DNA of 64,000 nucleotides from NCBI RefSeq assembly GCF_030693625.1, contig NZ_JAUYAF010000027.1, positions 41,153-105,152 on the forward strand, in the 5' to 3' direction. Position numbers and translations under genes: made by a program. The notes beneath the pieces are model-generated. The model was not told where the DNA came from. It was given only the letters and a program-made list of their open reading frames with translations, and ran no database searches. The DNA is from Phenylobacterium sp. (GTDB lineage: Bacteria > Pseudomonadota > Alphaproteobacteria > Caulobacterales > Caulobacteraceae). Positions 35,322-44,196 of this stretch are shown here, piece by piece (position 1 is the stretch's first letter; every line of letters starts with the position of its first letter).

Positions 35322-35411
35322 GCGGAGCTCCGTTTGTCTTGGTCTGCTTTGGCTACTAGCGCGCAGTGGCCGCAACCGGCCATAACTATTGCTTGAAGGA
35401 AGGGCCCCGCC

Positions 35412-35669
35412 ATGAAGATGACCATCGAGATCGACTGCACCCCCATCGAGGCCCGCACCTTCATGGGCCTGCCCGACGTCACCGCCTTGAACGACAAGCT
35501 GGTGGAAGAGATGCAGAACCGGATGTCGGCCAATATCAACATGCTCTCCCCCGATGAGCTGATGAAGAACTGGACCGCCTTCGGGGTCGGGGCCCAGGAA
35601 CAGTTCCGCAAGCTGATGTCCACCGCCGTGGACATGGGCATGGGCGGCGGCGCCAACCGCCCGAAATGA
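35412..35669 (+). CDS. DUF6489 family small protein
   Basis: An 85-residue protein starting [21 protein letters not shown] helical middle ([20 protein letters not shown]) is followed by [20 protein letters not shown], the pattern of the uncharacterised DUF6489 group. GGAAGGG precedes the ATG. Its stop overlaps the mnmE ATG by four bases (ATGA), suggesting a joint transcript, although the family has no known role. Confidence 0.8.
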   Translation: MKMTIEIDCTPIEARTFMGLPDVTALNDKLVEEMQNRMSANINMLSPDELMKNWTAFGVGAQEQFRKLMSTAVDMGMGGGANRPK

Positions 35670-37000
35670 CCGACACCATCTATGCCACCGCCACCGCCGC
35701 CGGCCGCGCCGCCGTGGCGGTCGTCCGTGTGTCTGGCCCTGCGGCGCGGGCGGCCGTGAAGGCGCTGGCCGGCGAGACGCCCCGCCCGCGCCTGGCGGCG
35801 GTGCGAACCCTTGGCTCCGACAGCGGCCCCATCGACCAGGCGCTGGTGCTCTGGTTCCCTGGCCCGGCGAGCTATACCGGCGAGGACAGCGCCGAGTTTC
35901 ACGTGCACGGCGGCCCCGCCGTGGTCTCCCGCCTTCTTGAAGCCTTGAGCGGTCTCGGTCTCCGTCTGGCTGAGCCCGGCGAATTCACCCGCCGGGCCTT
36001 CGAAAACGGCAAGCTGGACCTGGCCCAGGCTGAAGGGGTCGCTGATCTCATCGAGGCCGAGACCGAGGCGCAGCGCCGCCAGGCCCTGGCCCAGGTGGAA
36101 GGCGCCCTCGGCCGCGCCCACCAGCGCTGGCGGGGCGATCTGATCGAGGCCCTGGCCAATTTCGAGGCCGCCGTGGACTTTCCCGATGAGGAGGTCCCCG
36201 TCGAGGTGGCCGACCGCGCCCGGCCCCATTTGCAGCGCCTGATCGCCGAGCTTCACCTGGCCCTTGCCGACGTGGATCGCGGCGAGCGCATCCGCGAGGG
36301 CTTCCGCATCGCCCTGGTGGGCGCGCCCAACGCCGGCAAGTCCACCCTGCTCAACGCCCTGGTCGGTCGTGAGGCCGCGATCGTCACGGCCACCCCCGGC
36401 ACGACGCGGGACGTCATCGAGGTTCCGCTGCGGCTCGCCGGCTACAAGGTGCTGCTGGCCGACACCGCGGGCCTGCGCGACACCCACGACGAGATCGAGG
36501 CCGAGGGCGTCCGCCGCGCCAGGGCCTGGGCCGCCGCCGCCGATCTGAGGATCTGGGTGGTGGACGGCGCATCCTCCGCCATCGACCCCCCGCCGGAGGA
36601 GCTGAGCGCCGGCGACCTCTGCGTGATCAACAAGTCTGATCTCAATCCGGGCGACGATACCGGCCGGGCGGTGGTGGAGGCCCGGGCCCTGGAGCTTGAA
36701 CTGCACCGCATCAGCGCCCGCGACACCACCCATGTCGGCGTGATCCTGGCCGCCCTCACCGACCAGGTGCTCCAGCGCCTCTCGGGCGACGAGCTCCCCA
36801 CCGCCACCCGCCTGCGTCACAAGGACCTGCTGACCGAGGCCCTGGCCCGGCTGGAGCATGCCCTGGCTGTGGACGGCTCCCCTGAACTGGCCGCCGAAGA
36901 CGTCCGCCTCGCCGGCCGCGCCCTGGACCGCATCACCGGGGCGATCGACCCTGAGGACGTCCTCGACCGGGTCTTTGCGACCTTCTGCATTGGAAAATAA
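35666..37000 (+). CDS. mnmE: tRNA modification GTPase MnmE (TrmE)
   Basis: A 444-residue GTPase that, with MnmG, makes the 5-carboxymethylaminomethyl group on U34 of tRNAs. The N-terminal folate-binding domain shows [16 protein letters not shown] and [18 protein letters not shown]; the G domain has G1 [11 protein letters not shown]3 DTAGLRDT and G4 NKSD. The C-terminal [14 protein letters not shown] ends with the catalytic Cys motif (FC-IGK). parS site 2 begins two bases after its stop. Confidence 0.97.
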   Translation: MTDTIYATATAAGRAAVAVVRVSGPAARAAVKALAGETPRPRLAAVRTLGSDSGPIDQALVLWFPGPASYTGEDSAEFHVHGGPAVVSRLLEALSGLGLRLAEPGEFTRRAFENGKLDLAQAEGVADLIEAETEAQRRQALAQVEGALGRAHQRWRGDLIEALANFEAAVDFPDEEVPVEVADRARPHLQRLIAELHLALADVDRGERIREGFRIALVGAPNAGKSTLLNALVGREAAIVTATPGTTRDVIEVPLRLAGYKVLLADTAGLRDTHDEIEAEGVRRARAWAAAADLRIWVVDGASSAIDPPPEELSAGDLCVINKSDLNPGDDTGRAVVEARALELELHRISARDTTHVGVILAALTDQVLQRLSGDELPTATRLRHKDLLTEALARLEHALAVDGSPELAAEDVRLAGRALDRITGAIDPEDVLDRVFATFCIGK

Positions 37001-37002
37001 GG

Positions 37003-37018
37003 TGTTTCACGTGGAACA
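37003..37018. promoter_or_regulatory. parS site 2 (mnmE-mnmG gap)
   Basis: TGTTTCACGTGGAACA, 15 of 16 positions of the parS palindrome (A to G in the right half). It starts two bases after the mnmE stop. Confidence 0.92.
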
Positions 37019-37040
37019 CCGCTGAGGGCCGGGCTAGCAC

Positions 37041-37173
37041 CTCCTCTCCCGCTTGCGGGAGAGGGTAGGGTGAGGGCTCTTTCTGAATCGCGGCTACACT
37101 TCACCTCGGCAACGCGCAGCCCTGCTGCGCGCCCCTCACCCTACCCTCTCCCCATGGATGGGGAGAGGAGGCA
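37041..37173. repeat. Composite inverted repeat between mnmE and mnmG
   Basis: The CTCCCGC-TT-GCGGGAG palindrome (37046-37061, also seen after hisE) is followed by GAGGGTAGGGTGAGGG, which is inverted as CCCCTCACCCTACCCTCTCC around 37132-37151. CGCGCAG/CTGCGCG (37113-37131) lies between. The composite can fold into a long hairpin with side stems. No ORF is credible here. Confidence 0.65.
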
Positions 37174-37197
37174 TGTCCCCGGGCCATCCGGTAAGAC

Positions 37198-37213
37198 TCT
37201 TTCACGTGAAACC
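37198..37213. promoter_or_regulatory. parS site 3 (upstream of mnmG)
   Basis: TCTTTCACGTGAAACC, 14 of 16 positions of the parS palindrome, with the central TTTCACGTGAAA intact. It lies 58 bases before the mnmG start. Confidence 0.82.
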
Positions 37214-37270
37214 CGCCGCCCCTTCCGCTATAGGAACCACCCGCCATATGGCGCGGATGCGGAGTTTGGC

Positions 37271-39121
37271 GTGACCTCCTGGGACGTGATCATCATCGGC
37301 GGCGGCCATGCGGGCTGTGAGGCTGCGGCGGCTTCAGCGCGGTTCGGCGCCCGGACCCTGCTGCTGACCCACAAGCTCGAGACCATCGGCGAAATGTCCT
37401 GCAACCCGGCCATCGGTGGCCTGGGCAAGGGCCACCTGGTGCGCGAGATCGACGCCCTGGACGGCGTCATGGGCCGGCTGGCCGATGTGGCCGGCATCCA
37501 GTTCCGCCTGCTCAACCGCTCCAAGGGCGCCGCGGTGCGCGGCCCCCGCGCCCAGATCGACCGCAGGCTCTATCGCGAGGCCATGCAGGCTGAGCTGGCC
37601 GCGACCCCCAACCTCACCGTCAAGGCCGAGGCCGTCGAGGACCTGCTGGTGGTGGACGGCCAGGTCACCGGTGTCGTGGGCGCAAGCGGTGAAATCTATT
37701 CCGCCGGCCGCGTGGTCCTGACCACCGGCACCTTCCTGAAGGGCGTGATCCACCAGGGCGAACAGCGCATCCCCGCAGGTCGGGTTGGCGAGGCCCCGGC
37801 CATCGGGCTGGCGGACCGCCTCTACGCCCTGGGCCTGGACATGGGCCGGCTGAAGACCGGCACGCCGGCCCGCCTGGTGGCCTCGACCATCGCCTGGGAC
37901 AGGCTGGAGATGCAAGCGGCGGACGATGTCCCCTCCCCCTTCTCCTTCCTGACCGACAAGATCACCACGCCGCAGATCGCTTGCGGCGTCACCTATACCA
38001 ATGCGCAGACCCACAGGATCATCGCCGAGCGCCTGAGCGAGTCGGCGGTCTATGGCGGGCGGATCAACGGGCGCGGGCCCCGCTACTGCCCCTCCATCGA
38101 GGACAAGGTGGTGCGCTTCGCCGACAAGACGGCCCACCAGATCTTTCTGGAGCCCGAAGGCCTCGACGACGATACCGTCTATCCCAATGGCGTCTCCACC
38201 TCGGTGTCGGCGGAGACCCAGGACCTGTTCCTGCGCACCATCGTGGGGCTGGAGAACGTCCAGGTCCGCCGCCACGGCTATGCGATCGAGTACGACTATG
38301 TCGATCCGCGCGAACTGTCGGCCACCCTGGAGGTCAAGCGCCTGCCGGGCCTCTATCTCGCCGGCCAGATCAACGGCACCACGGGCTATGAAGAAGCCGC
38401 GGCCCAAGGCCTGGTGGCCGGGCTGAACGCCGCCCGCGCCGCCTCCGGAGCCGAGCCCGCCATCTTCGGCCGCGACGAGGCCTATATCGGGGTGATGATC
38501 GACGACCTGGTGACCCGGGGGGTCACCGAGCCCTATCGGATGTTCACAAGCCGCGCGGAGTTCCGCCTGACCCTTCGCTCCGACAACGCCGACCAGCGCC
38601 TGACCCCCAAGGGCATGGTCCTGGGTTGCGTCGGTGTTTCACGTGAAACCGCCTTCAATTCAAAGGCCAAGGCTCTCGCCGAGGCCCGAGGCCTCGCCGC
38701 CGAACTGACCCTGACCCCGGACAAAGCCGCCAAGGCCGGCCTGCCGGTCAAGGCCGACGGCCAGCGCCGCGACCTGACCCAGTTGCTGGCCTACCCCACC
38801 ATCTCCTTCGAGGACCTGACAGCCATCTGGCCCGAGATCGCCGAATGGGACCCCCAGGTCCGCGAGCAGGTGGAGATCGACGCCGCCTATTCCGGCTATC
38901 TGGGGCGACAAGAGGCCGATGTCGCCGCCTTCCGCCGCGATGAGAACCTGCGCCTGCCGGCCGAGCTGGACTATTCGGTGGTCGGCGGGCTCTCCAACGA
39001 GGTGCGCGGCAAGCTGACCGCCATCCGTCCCCTCACCCTCGGCCAGGCCGCGCGGATCGAAGGGGTGACGCCCGGCGCGCTCACCGCCCTCCTGGCCCAT
39101 GTCCGCCGGCGGGCCGCCTGA
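37271..39121 (+). CDS. mnmG: tRNA uridine-5-carboxymethylaminomethyl modification enzyme MnmG (GidA)
   Basis: A 616-residue FAD enzyme that works with MnmE on tRNA U34. The FAD loop [16 protein letters not shown], the signature [45 protein letters not shown] and the [21 protein letters not shown] segment are all present. The start is the GTG at 37271 ([12 protein letters not shown]); the longer upstream frame runs through a repeat and a parS. An internal parS (38635-38650) is read as GVSRET. It overlaps rsmG by one base. Confidence 0.97.
   Translation: MTSWDVIIIGGGHAGCEAAAASARFGARTLLLTHKLETIGEMSCNPAIGGLGKGHLVREIDALDGVMGRLADVAGIQFRLLNRSKGAAVRGPRAQIDRRLYREAMQAELAATPNLTVKAEAVEDLLVVDGQVTGVVGASGEIYSAGRVVLTTGTFLKGVIHQGEQRIPAGRVGEAPAIGLADRLYALGLDMGRLKTGTPARLVASTIAWDRLEMQAADDVPSPFSFLTDKITTPQIACGVTYTNAQTHRIIAERLSESAVYGGRINGRGPRYCPSIEDKVVRFADKTAHQIFLEPEGLDDDTVYPNGVSTSVSAETQDLFLRTIVGLENVQVRRHGYAIEYDYVDPRELSATLEVKRLPGLYLAGQINGTTGYEEAAAQGLVAGLNAARAASGAEPAIFGRDEAYIGVMIDDLVTRGVTEPYRMFTSRAEFRLTLRSDNADQRLTPKGMVLGCVGVSRETAFNSKAKALAEARGLAAELTLTPDKAAKAGLPVKADGQRRDLTQLLAYPTISFEDLTAIWPEIAEWDPQVREQVEIDAAYSGYLGRQEADVAAFRRDENLRLPAELDYSVVGGLSNEVRGKLTAIRPLTLGQAARIEGVTPGALTALLAHVRRRAA
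38635..38650. promoter_or_regulatory. parS site 4 (inside mnmG)
   Basis: TGTTTCACGTGAAACC, identical to site 1, encoding GVSRET within mnmG. It lies 1.1 kb upstream of parA. Confidence 0.92.
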
Positions 39122-39768
39122 TGGACAGGACCGACACCCTCCCCATCGAGGTGGAGACCGCCGCAGACTTCGCCATGGCCACCGGCGCCGACGAAAGTAT
39201 GATCCGCGATCTCCAGCAATACCGGTCATACCTGGAGGACTGGAACCAGAAGATGAACCTGGTGGGCCCCTCCACCCTCGAGGTCTTCTGGTCGCGACAC
39301 GCCTGGGATAGCGCCCAGATCCTGCCCCTGGAGCCCGACGCCCTGACCTGGGCCGACCTCGGCGCGGGCGCAGGTTTGCCGGGTATCGTGCTTGCGATCC
39401 TTCAGAAAAACCGCCCCGGCTTCCACATGCATCTCGTGGAAAGTATGGCCAAGCGCTGCCGCTTCCTAACCGAGGTGGTGAACGGCCTGGGGCTGCCGGC
39501 GACGATTCACAATTCACGTGCGGAGGACTTGTCCCTGACTGTGGATATCGTCACCGCCCGGGCTTGCGCGCCGATGACCCGGTTGCTTGGGTATGCCCAG
39601 CCCTACCTGAAGCGCGGCGCGACCGCCCTGTTCCTCAAGGGACAGGATGTTGCGGTCGAGATGGAAGAGGCGACCAAGTCTTGGAGTTTTGAGGCGGACA
39701 TCCTGCCCAGCTTCAGTGATGCGCGCGGGCGCATCGTACGCGTAAGGAAGTTGGGCCGTGGCCGCTGA
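39121..39768 (+). CDS. rsmG: 16S rRNA (guanine-N7) methyltransferase RsmG (GidB)
   Basis: A 215-residue SAM enzyme that methylates G527 of 16S rRNA. The N-terminal helix pair ends YLEDWNQKMNLVGPSTLEVFWSRHAWDSAQ. The SAM loop is WADLGAGAGLPGIVLAI and VESMAKRCRFLTEV follows as motif II. VTARACAPMTRLLGYAQPYLKRG contains the conserved Arg. It starts in a TGATG overlap with mnmG and its end overlaps the parA start by 11 bases. Confidence 0.96.
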   Translation: MDRTDTLPIEVETAADFAMATGADESMIRDLQQYRSYLEDWNQKMNLVGPSTLEVFWSRHAWDSAQILPLEPDALTWADLGAGAGLPGIVLAILQKNRPGFHMHLVESMAKRCRFLTEVVNGLGLPATIHNSRAEDLSLTVDIVTARACAPMTRLLGYAQPYLKRGATALFLKGQDVAVEMEEATKSWSFEADILPSFSDARGRIVRVRKLGRGR

Positions 39769-40576
39769 TCAGAAACCGCATCGGGCGCTCCGCGTCCTGG
39801 TGGTCGCCAACCAGAAGGGCGGCGTGGGCAAGACCACGACGGCCATCAACCTGGGCACGGCGCTCGCCGCCGTCGGCGAACGCGTCCTGCTGATCGACTC
39901 CGATCCCCAGGGCAACGCCTCGACTGGCCTGGGCGTCCCCCATTCCAAGCGCAAGATCACCCTCTATGACGTGCTGATGGGCGACGCGGCCCTCACCGAC
40001 GCGATCGTCCACACCGACCTTCCGGGCATGGACATCGTCCCGGCCCACGCCGACCTCTCCGGGGTCGAGCTGGAGCTGGGCCAGCAGGCGCGGCGCTCCT
40101 TCAAGCTGCGCGACGCCATCGACCCGATCCGCCAGTCGGGCTCTTACACATACGTGCTTATCGACTGCCCGCCGTCCCTGAACCTGCTGACGGTCAACGC
40201 CATGGCGGCCGCCGACGCCGTGCTGGTCCCCCTGCAGTGCGAGTTCTTCGCCCTCGAGGGCCTCAGCCAGCTGGTGCGCACCATTGAGTTGGTGCGGGGC
40301 AGCCTGAACCCCAACCTGGAGATCCAGGGGGTGGTGCTGACCATGTACGACCGCCGCAACAGCCTTTCGGAACAGGTGGCCAAGGACGTCCGCGCCCACT
40401 TCGGTGGCACGGTCTACGCCACGGTGATCCCGCGCAATGTGCGGGTGTCCGAGGCGCCCAGCTTCGGCAAGCCGGTGCTGGTCTATGATCTGAAGTGCGC
40501 GGGCAGCCAGGCCTATCTGAAGCTGGCGCGCGAAGTGGTGGTGCGCGAACGCGATCGCCGCGCCAAGGCCGCCTGA
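39758..40576 (+). CDS. parA: Chromosome partitioning ATPase ParA
   Basis: A 272-residue deviant Walker ATPase that binds DNA non-specifically in the ATP form and draws the ParB-parS complex toward the new pole. The Walker A loop is ANQKGGVGKTTTAIN with the signature Lys, Walker A' LLIDSDPQGNAS and Walker B YVLIDCPPSL. The start is a GTG at 39758 preceded by AAGGAAG. It is chromosomal, not plasmid type (no N-terminal HTH). Confidence 0.97.
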   Translation: MAADQKPHRALRVLVVANQKGGVGKTTTAINLGTALAAVGERVLLIDSDPQGNASTGLGVPHSKRKITLYDVLMGDAALTDAIVHTDLPGMDIVPAHADLSGVELELGQQARRSFKLRDAIDPIRQSGSYTYVLIDCPPSLNLLTVNAMAAADAVLVPLQCEFFALEGLSQLVRTIELVRGSLNPNLEIQGVVLTMYDRRNSLSEQVAKDVRAHFGGTVYATVIPRNVRVSEAPSFGKPVLVYDLKCAGSQAYLKLAREVVVRERDRRAKAA

Positions 40577-40583
40577 GGAAAAC

Positions 40584-41459
40584 ATGATGGTCGAGAAACG
40601 CGGACTGGGCCGGGGGCTGTCGGCCCTGCTGGGCGAGGTCGAGGAAACCCCGGTGGATGCGGGCGCCGCCGGCGGCCTGCGCGACATCCCCATCGAGCTG
40701 ATCCATCGCAATGAGAAGCAGCCCCGCTGGGTCTTCCCGGAGGACGAGATCGAGGAGCTGGCCGCCTCGATCCGCGAGAAGGGCGTGCTGCAGCCGATCC
40801 TGGTGCGGCCCGCACCCGAGATGGACGGCCACTTCGAGATCGTCGCCGGCGAACGCCGCTGGCGCGCCAGCCAGAAGGCGGGCCTGCACGTCCTGCCGGC
40901 CCTGGTCCGTGAGCTGGGGGACGCCCAGGTCCTGGAGATTGGGGTCATCGAGAACGTCCAGCGTTCGGCCCTGAACCCCATCGAAGAGGCCAGCGCCTAC
41001 CAGCAGCTGGTGGAGGTGCACGGCCGCAGCGCCGCCGAGGTGGCCGACGCCGTCGGCAAGAGCCGCAGCCACGTCGCCAACCTGGTCCGCCTGCTGGCCC
41101 TACCCGATCCGGTCCGGCAATACCTGATGGCAGGCCAGATCACCGCAGGCCATGCGCGCGCCCTGCTGGGCGCCGACGATCCCCTGGCGCTCGCCGACCT
41201 GGTCATCGCCAAGGGCCTGTCGGTGCGTGACACCGAATCTCTGGTCCGCAAGGCGGCGACTGGCGGGGTGGTGACATCCAGGCCTGCGGCGCCCAGGCCG
41301 CGCAAGGATACCGACACCCAGGCCCTTGAGGTCGACCTGTCGGAGGCGCTTGGTCTGACCGTCGAGGTTATCGACAGGGGCGGGATCGGCGAGCTTCGGG
41401 TGAAGTACGCCAGCCTCGAACAGCTCGACGAAGTCTGCCGTCGACTGACCCGGGCCTAG
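40584..41459 (+). CDS. parB: Chromosome partitioning protein ParB
   Basis: A 291-residue CTP-dependent DNA clamp that loads at parS. The N-terminal KRGLGRGLSALLGEVEE is the ParA-stimulating motif. The CTP-binding domain has QPRWVFPEDEIEELAASI and the GERRWRASQ box. The HTH (SRSHVANLVRLLALPDPVRQYL) and a C-terminal dimer domain follow. It starts eight bases after the parA stop; an alternative Met is one codon later. Four parS sites within 8 kb upstream are its targets. Confidence 0.97.
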   Translation: MMVEKRGLGRGLSALLGEVEETPVDAGAAGGLRDIPIELIHRNEKQPRWVFPEDEIEELAASIREKGVLQPILVRPAPEMDGHFEIVAGERRWRASQKAGLHVLPALVRELGDAQVLEIGVIENVQRSALNPIEEASAYQQLVEVHGRSAAEVADAVGKSRSHVANLVRLLALPDPVRQYLMAGQITAGHARALLGADDPLALADLVIAKGLSVRDTESLVRKAATGGVVTSRPAAPRPRKDTDTQALEVDLSEALGLTVEVIDRGGIGELRVKYASLEQLDEVCRRLTRA

Positions 41460-41545
41460 GTCCGAAAACCGCCAGACGAAAATTGGTCCTGTGGCGCACA
41501 GCGGCGGGGCGGTACGTATCCCAGGACGTCGCCTGCGCCAAAGCC

Positions 41546-41554
41546 TGTGGATGA
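41546..41554 (-). promoter_or_regulatory. Isolated DnaA-box-like sequence after parB
   Basis: TGTGGATGA is eight of nine positions of the DnaA box complement TGTGGATAA. It lies in the 140-base gap between the convergent parB and hydrolase genes, where no gene or terminator is evident, and is 13 kb from the predicted origin. Confidence 0.35.
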
Positions 41555-41599
41555 CTCGCGCCGAATCCAGGCTAAACTGTTGAGTTATTACGTGAAAAC

Positions 41600-42637
41600 C
41601 TAATTTCCGGGCGCGGCCGCAACGACCGGTTTTTCCTCGATTTTCGGGGAGGCCTTCCCTCGCGCCTTCACGATGACCTCGCTGATGGCGCCGATGACCA
41701 CATCTGGCTTCTCGTTGTGGATATTGTGGCCGCTGCCAGCCACCAGGCGATTGGCGCCCCGGGTCGAGAGGGCGGCGGCCTCGTCGTGCATCGCCGACCA
41801 TAGCTGCGCGACGGCGGCCTGGTCGGCGGCTGGGATCGACGGATCCTTCGAGGCGCCTTCCGCGGTCAGGACAATGAGCGGCATGTCGCCCAGGCTGATC
41901 TTGGCGGTTTCGACCTGGGTGGAGTTCGGCTCGGCGACGCTCTCGATCTCCGACAGCCGCTGGCGGGCGGCGGCGGGATCGGTGCGCAGGGTGACGGCGT
42001 AGTCGCGCAGGGGGCGCGGCCATTCGGCGGGGGGATCGCCGACGCAGGCGGTCCACCCCTCTCCGCCTGGGCGCAGGGCGCTGGCCCGGGCCAGGTCGGC
42101 GCAACGGCGGGTCGTGGTGATCTCGCCCTGGGTCACGGCGACGACGGTGGGAGACACCGCGGCGAAGCGCTTGTCCTGGTGAGGATTGGCCGGGTCCACC
42201 AGCACCATGCCCACCACCTGGTCGGGATAGCGCGACGCATAGAGCCGCATGTTCATTCCGCCCAGGGAGTGGCCCACCAGGATGTAGGGGCCGGGGAAGT
42301 CCGGGGTCTGCAGGGCCGCATGCAGGTCGTCGACGATGGAGGCGGTGTCGCGCGGGAGGGGGCCGGGGCTGCTGAAGCCCGTTCCGGCCCGGTCCATCGC
42401 GCAGACCCGGGTCAGGGTGGCGACCTGCGGCTGCACGTTGCGCCAGGCGAAACTGGAGGCCCCCCAGCCGCTGTCGAGGATCACCAGGGGGCCGCCGAGG
42501 CCGGAGCAATGGAAGTGCAGCTTGCGACCGTCCGGCAGGGTGACCAGGGTCTGGGGGTTGGCATAGGCGGCCATCAGGTCGGTCTGGGCCGCGGCCGGGG
42601 TGGCCAGCAGCACGGCGGCGAGGAAGACGGCCCGCAT
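41600..42637 (-). CDS. Exported alpha/beta hydrolase
   Basis: A 345-residue hydrolase with a signal peptide (MRAVFLAAVLLATPAAAQ). The nucleophile elbow is VGHSLGGMNMRLYASRYP, the oxyanion region follows VILDSGWGASSFAW, and a late HNIHNEKP supplies a candidate catalytic His. CAMDRAGTGFSSPGP is typical of the alpha/beta-hydrolase-1 family. It ends with an A/P/K-rich tail (KIEEKPVVAAAPGN). The start overlaps the holA stop by one base, so the two are linked. The substrate is unknown. Confidence 0.83.
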   Translation of the reverse strand: MRAVFLAAVLLATPAAAQTDLMAAYANPQTLVTLPDGRKLHFHCSGLGGPLVILDSGWGASSFAWRNVQPQVATLTRVCAMDRAGTGFSSPGPLPRDTASIVDDLHAALQTPDFPGPYILVGHSLGGMNMRLYASRYPDQVVGMVLVDPANPHQDKRFAAVSPTVVAVTQGEITTTRRCADLARASALRPGGEGWTACVGDPPAEWPRPLRDYAVTLRTDPAAARQRLSEIESVAEPNSTQVETAKISLGDMPLIVLTAEGASKDPSIPAADQAAVAQLWSAMHDEAAALSTRGANRLVAGSGHNIHNEKPDVVIGAISEVIVKARGKASPKIEEKPVVAAAPGN

Positions 42638-43689
42638 CAGAGGCCCAGCCGCTTGGCGCGGCCGGCGATCTGCAGGGCCAGCCGTTCGGCGATCAGGGCG
42701 TCGGGGGAGCCGGCGGTCTTGCAGGCCTTGTCGGCGGCCAGCACCTCGGGCTGGATGCGGTCCAGCTCGGGCAGGGTCCAGGTGCGGGCCTGGCGTAGGA
42801 ATTCCCGTTCACTCTTCCAGAACACGCCCGAGGCCTTCGCGGCCTCCTGCAGGCCGGCGCCCGACTTGGCCAGGGTCAGGGTGCGGCGCATGCGGCCGAG
42901 ATACATCCCGAGCGCCCGAACAGCGGCGGGACCGCCCTCCCCCTCGGCCGCGGCGCGGCGCAGGCCCGCCTGGGCCTCGGCCAGGCGTCCGCCGAAGGCG
43001 TCGGCCGCGGCGTCGGAGAGCGACGCCTCGGGCTCGACGCCGAGGAAGTCTTCCAGGTCCTTGGGGGTGGCCGTCATGCCGCTGCCGGGGCCGAGGAACA
43101 GGGCCAGTCGCTCGATCTCCTGGCGGGCGACGCCCCGCTCCTTGGGCATGCGGCCGACGAAGACCTGCAGGGCCTCGCTGGTGAGGCCGACGCTGTCCTT
43201 GGCCAGGGCTTCGCGCACCAGGCGGGCGATGTCGCCGGGCTCGTCCTCGTAGCAGGGGATGGTCGCCGCGCCGGGCGCCTTCTCGGCGGCCTTGCGCAGG
43301 GCGGAGTTGCGGTCGAGATTGCCGGCCTCGATCAGCAGGAAGGCGTCGGGATTGAGCTCACCGGCCGCATGGCGGGTGAGGGCCTCGGCGGTCATCTTGT
43401 CCAGCGCCGCCTTCTCGGTGGCGAATTTCAGCCGCACCAGGCGCCGCCCGCCCATCAGGGACTGGGCCGCCAGCTCTCCCTCCAGCCGCGCCCCGTCACT
43501 GTCCAGGTCGCCATCGGTGAGCAGGGCCACGTCAAAGGGATCGTCGGGGCGGTCGCAGACCTTCTTGGACAACTGGTTGGCGCGCTCGCGCACCACCCCC
43601 ATGTCGCGGCCATAGATCAGGGCGGCCCGGATGGCCTTGTCCGGCGACCCCAGGAAGCGTTCGATGTCCGGCCGCTTGGCGAGGATCAC
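42637..43689 (-). CDS. holA: DNA polymerase III delta subunit
   Basis: A 350-residue clamp-loader subunit that opens the beta clamp. The N-terminal RFLGSPDKAIRAALIYGRDMGVVRERANQL and the F/LLIEAGNLDRNSALRKAAE segment match the delta domain I fold; the C-terminal collar domain ends ALQIAGRAKRLGL. Like other delta subunits it has no working P-loop. It follows lptE on the same strand with a ten-base gap, giving lptE-holA-hydrolase as a unit downstream of leuS. Confidence 0.92.
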   Translation of the reverse strand: MILAKRPDIERFLGSPDKAIRAALIYGRDMGVVRERANQLSKKVCDRPDDPFDVALLTDGDLDSDGARLEGELAAQSLMGGRRLVRLKFATEKAALDKMTAEALTRHAAGELNPDAFLLIEAGNLDRNSALRKAAEKAPGAATIPCYEDEPGDIARLVREALAKDSVGLTSEALQVFVGRMPKERGVARQEIERLALFLGPGSGMTATPKDLEDFLGVEPEASLSDAAADAFGGRLAEAQAGLRRAAAEGEGGPAAVRALGMYLGRMRRTLTLAKSGAGLQEAAKASGVFWKSEREFLRQARTWTLPELDRIQPEVLAADKACKTAGSPDALIAERLALQIAGRAKRLGL

Positions 43690-43699
43690 CGGGCGATCC

Positions 43700-44191
43700 C
43701 TAGGACTTGCCGGCCAGCCAGGTGGCGAGCTCGAGCTCGATCTTGCGGGCCGCCTCGCCGGCGGCGCGGTCCTGGGCGTCCTGCTGGGCGGCGACGGAGG
43801 CGTAGGGCTGGTCAGCCGAATCGTAGGTCACCTCCACCCGGACGCGCCCCACCTTGGCCGTGGTGTTGCTGACGGTGGAGACCAGGGTATAGGCGGCGGT
43901 CAGGACGTATTCGTAGCGGGTGGCGACATTGTCGACCCGAATCCCGCGAGGATAGCGCTGCTCGGAGATCTGCAGGTCCATCCGGTATTGCGGCTTGAGG
44001 TTGGAGTCGCGGGAGAGCGCGTCGTCCAGGTGCTCACGCATCAGCTGGCCGGCCCGGCCCGTGGGGGCCGAGACCTGCACCGAGGAAAGGGCCGCGCCGA
44101 CTCCGGGGCGGCCATAGAGCGGCGTGAAGCCGCAACCGGCCAGGGTGACGGCGGCGAGCGCCAGGGCGCCGATGCTTGCGATGCGAGCCAT
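43700..44191 (-). CDS. lptE: LPS-assembly lipoprotein LptE
   Basis: A 163-residue outer-membrane lipoprotein (lipobox TLAGCGF) that plugs the LptD barrel for lipopolysaccharide export. CGFTPLYGRPGV is the typical mature start; beta strands alternate with helices as in the family (TRYEYVLTAAYTLVS). It lies between leuS (six bases upstream of its start) and holA, the standard leuS-lptE-holA order in proteobacteria, which supports the call despite low sequence conservation. Confidence 0.9.
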   Translation of the reverse strand: MARIASIGALALAAVTLAGCGFTPLYGRPGVGAALSSVQVSAPTGRAGQLMREHLDDALSRDSNLKPQYRMDLQISEQRYPRGIRVDNVATRYEYVLTAAYTLVSTVSNTTAKVGRVRVEVTYDSADQPYASVAAQQDAQDRAAGEAARKIELELATWLAGKS

Positions 44192-44196
44192 GTGCC

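Noticed and set aside
39513-39520. TTCACGTG inside rsmG, resembling half of parS
   Set aside because: Only the core eight bases match; the flanks AAAC/GTTT are absent.
41588-41600. TTACGTGAAAACC after parB, a parS half-site
   Set aside because: Only one half matches, and the left half is lost.
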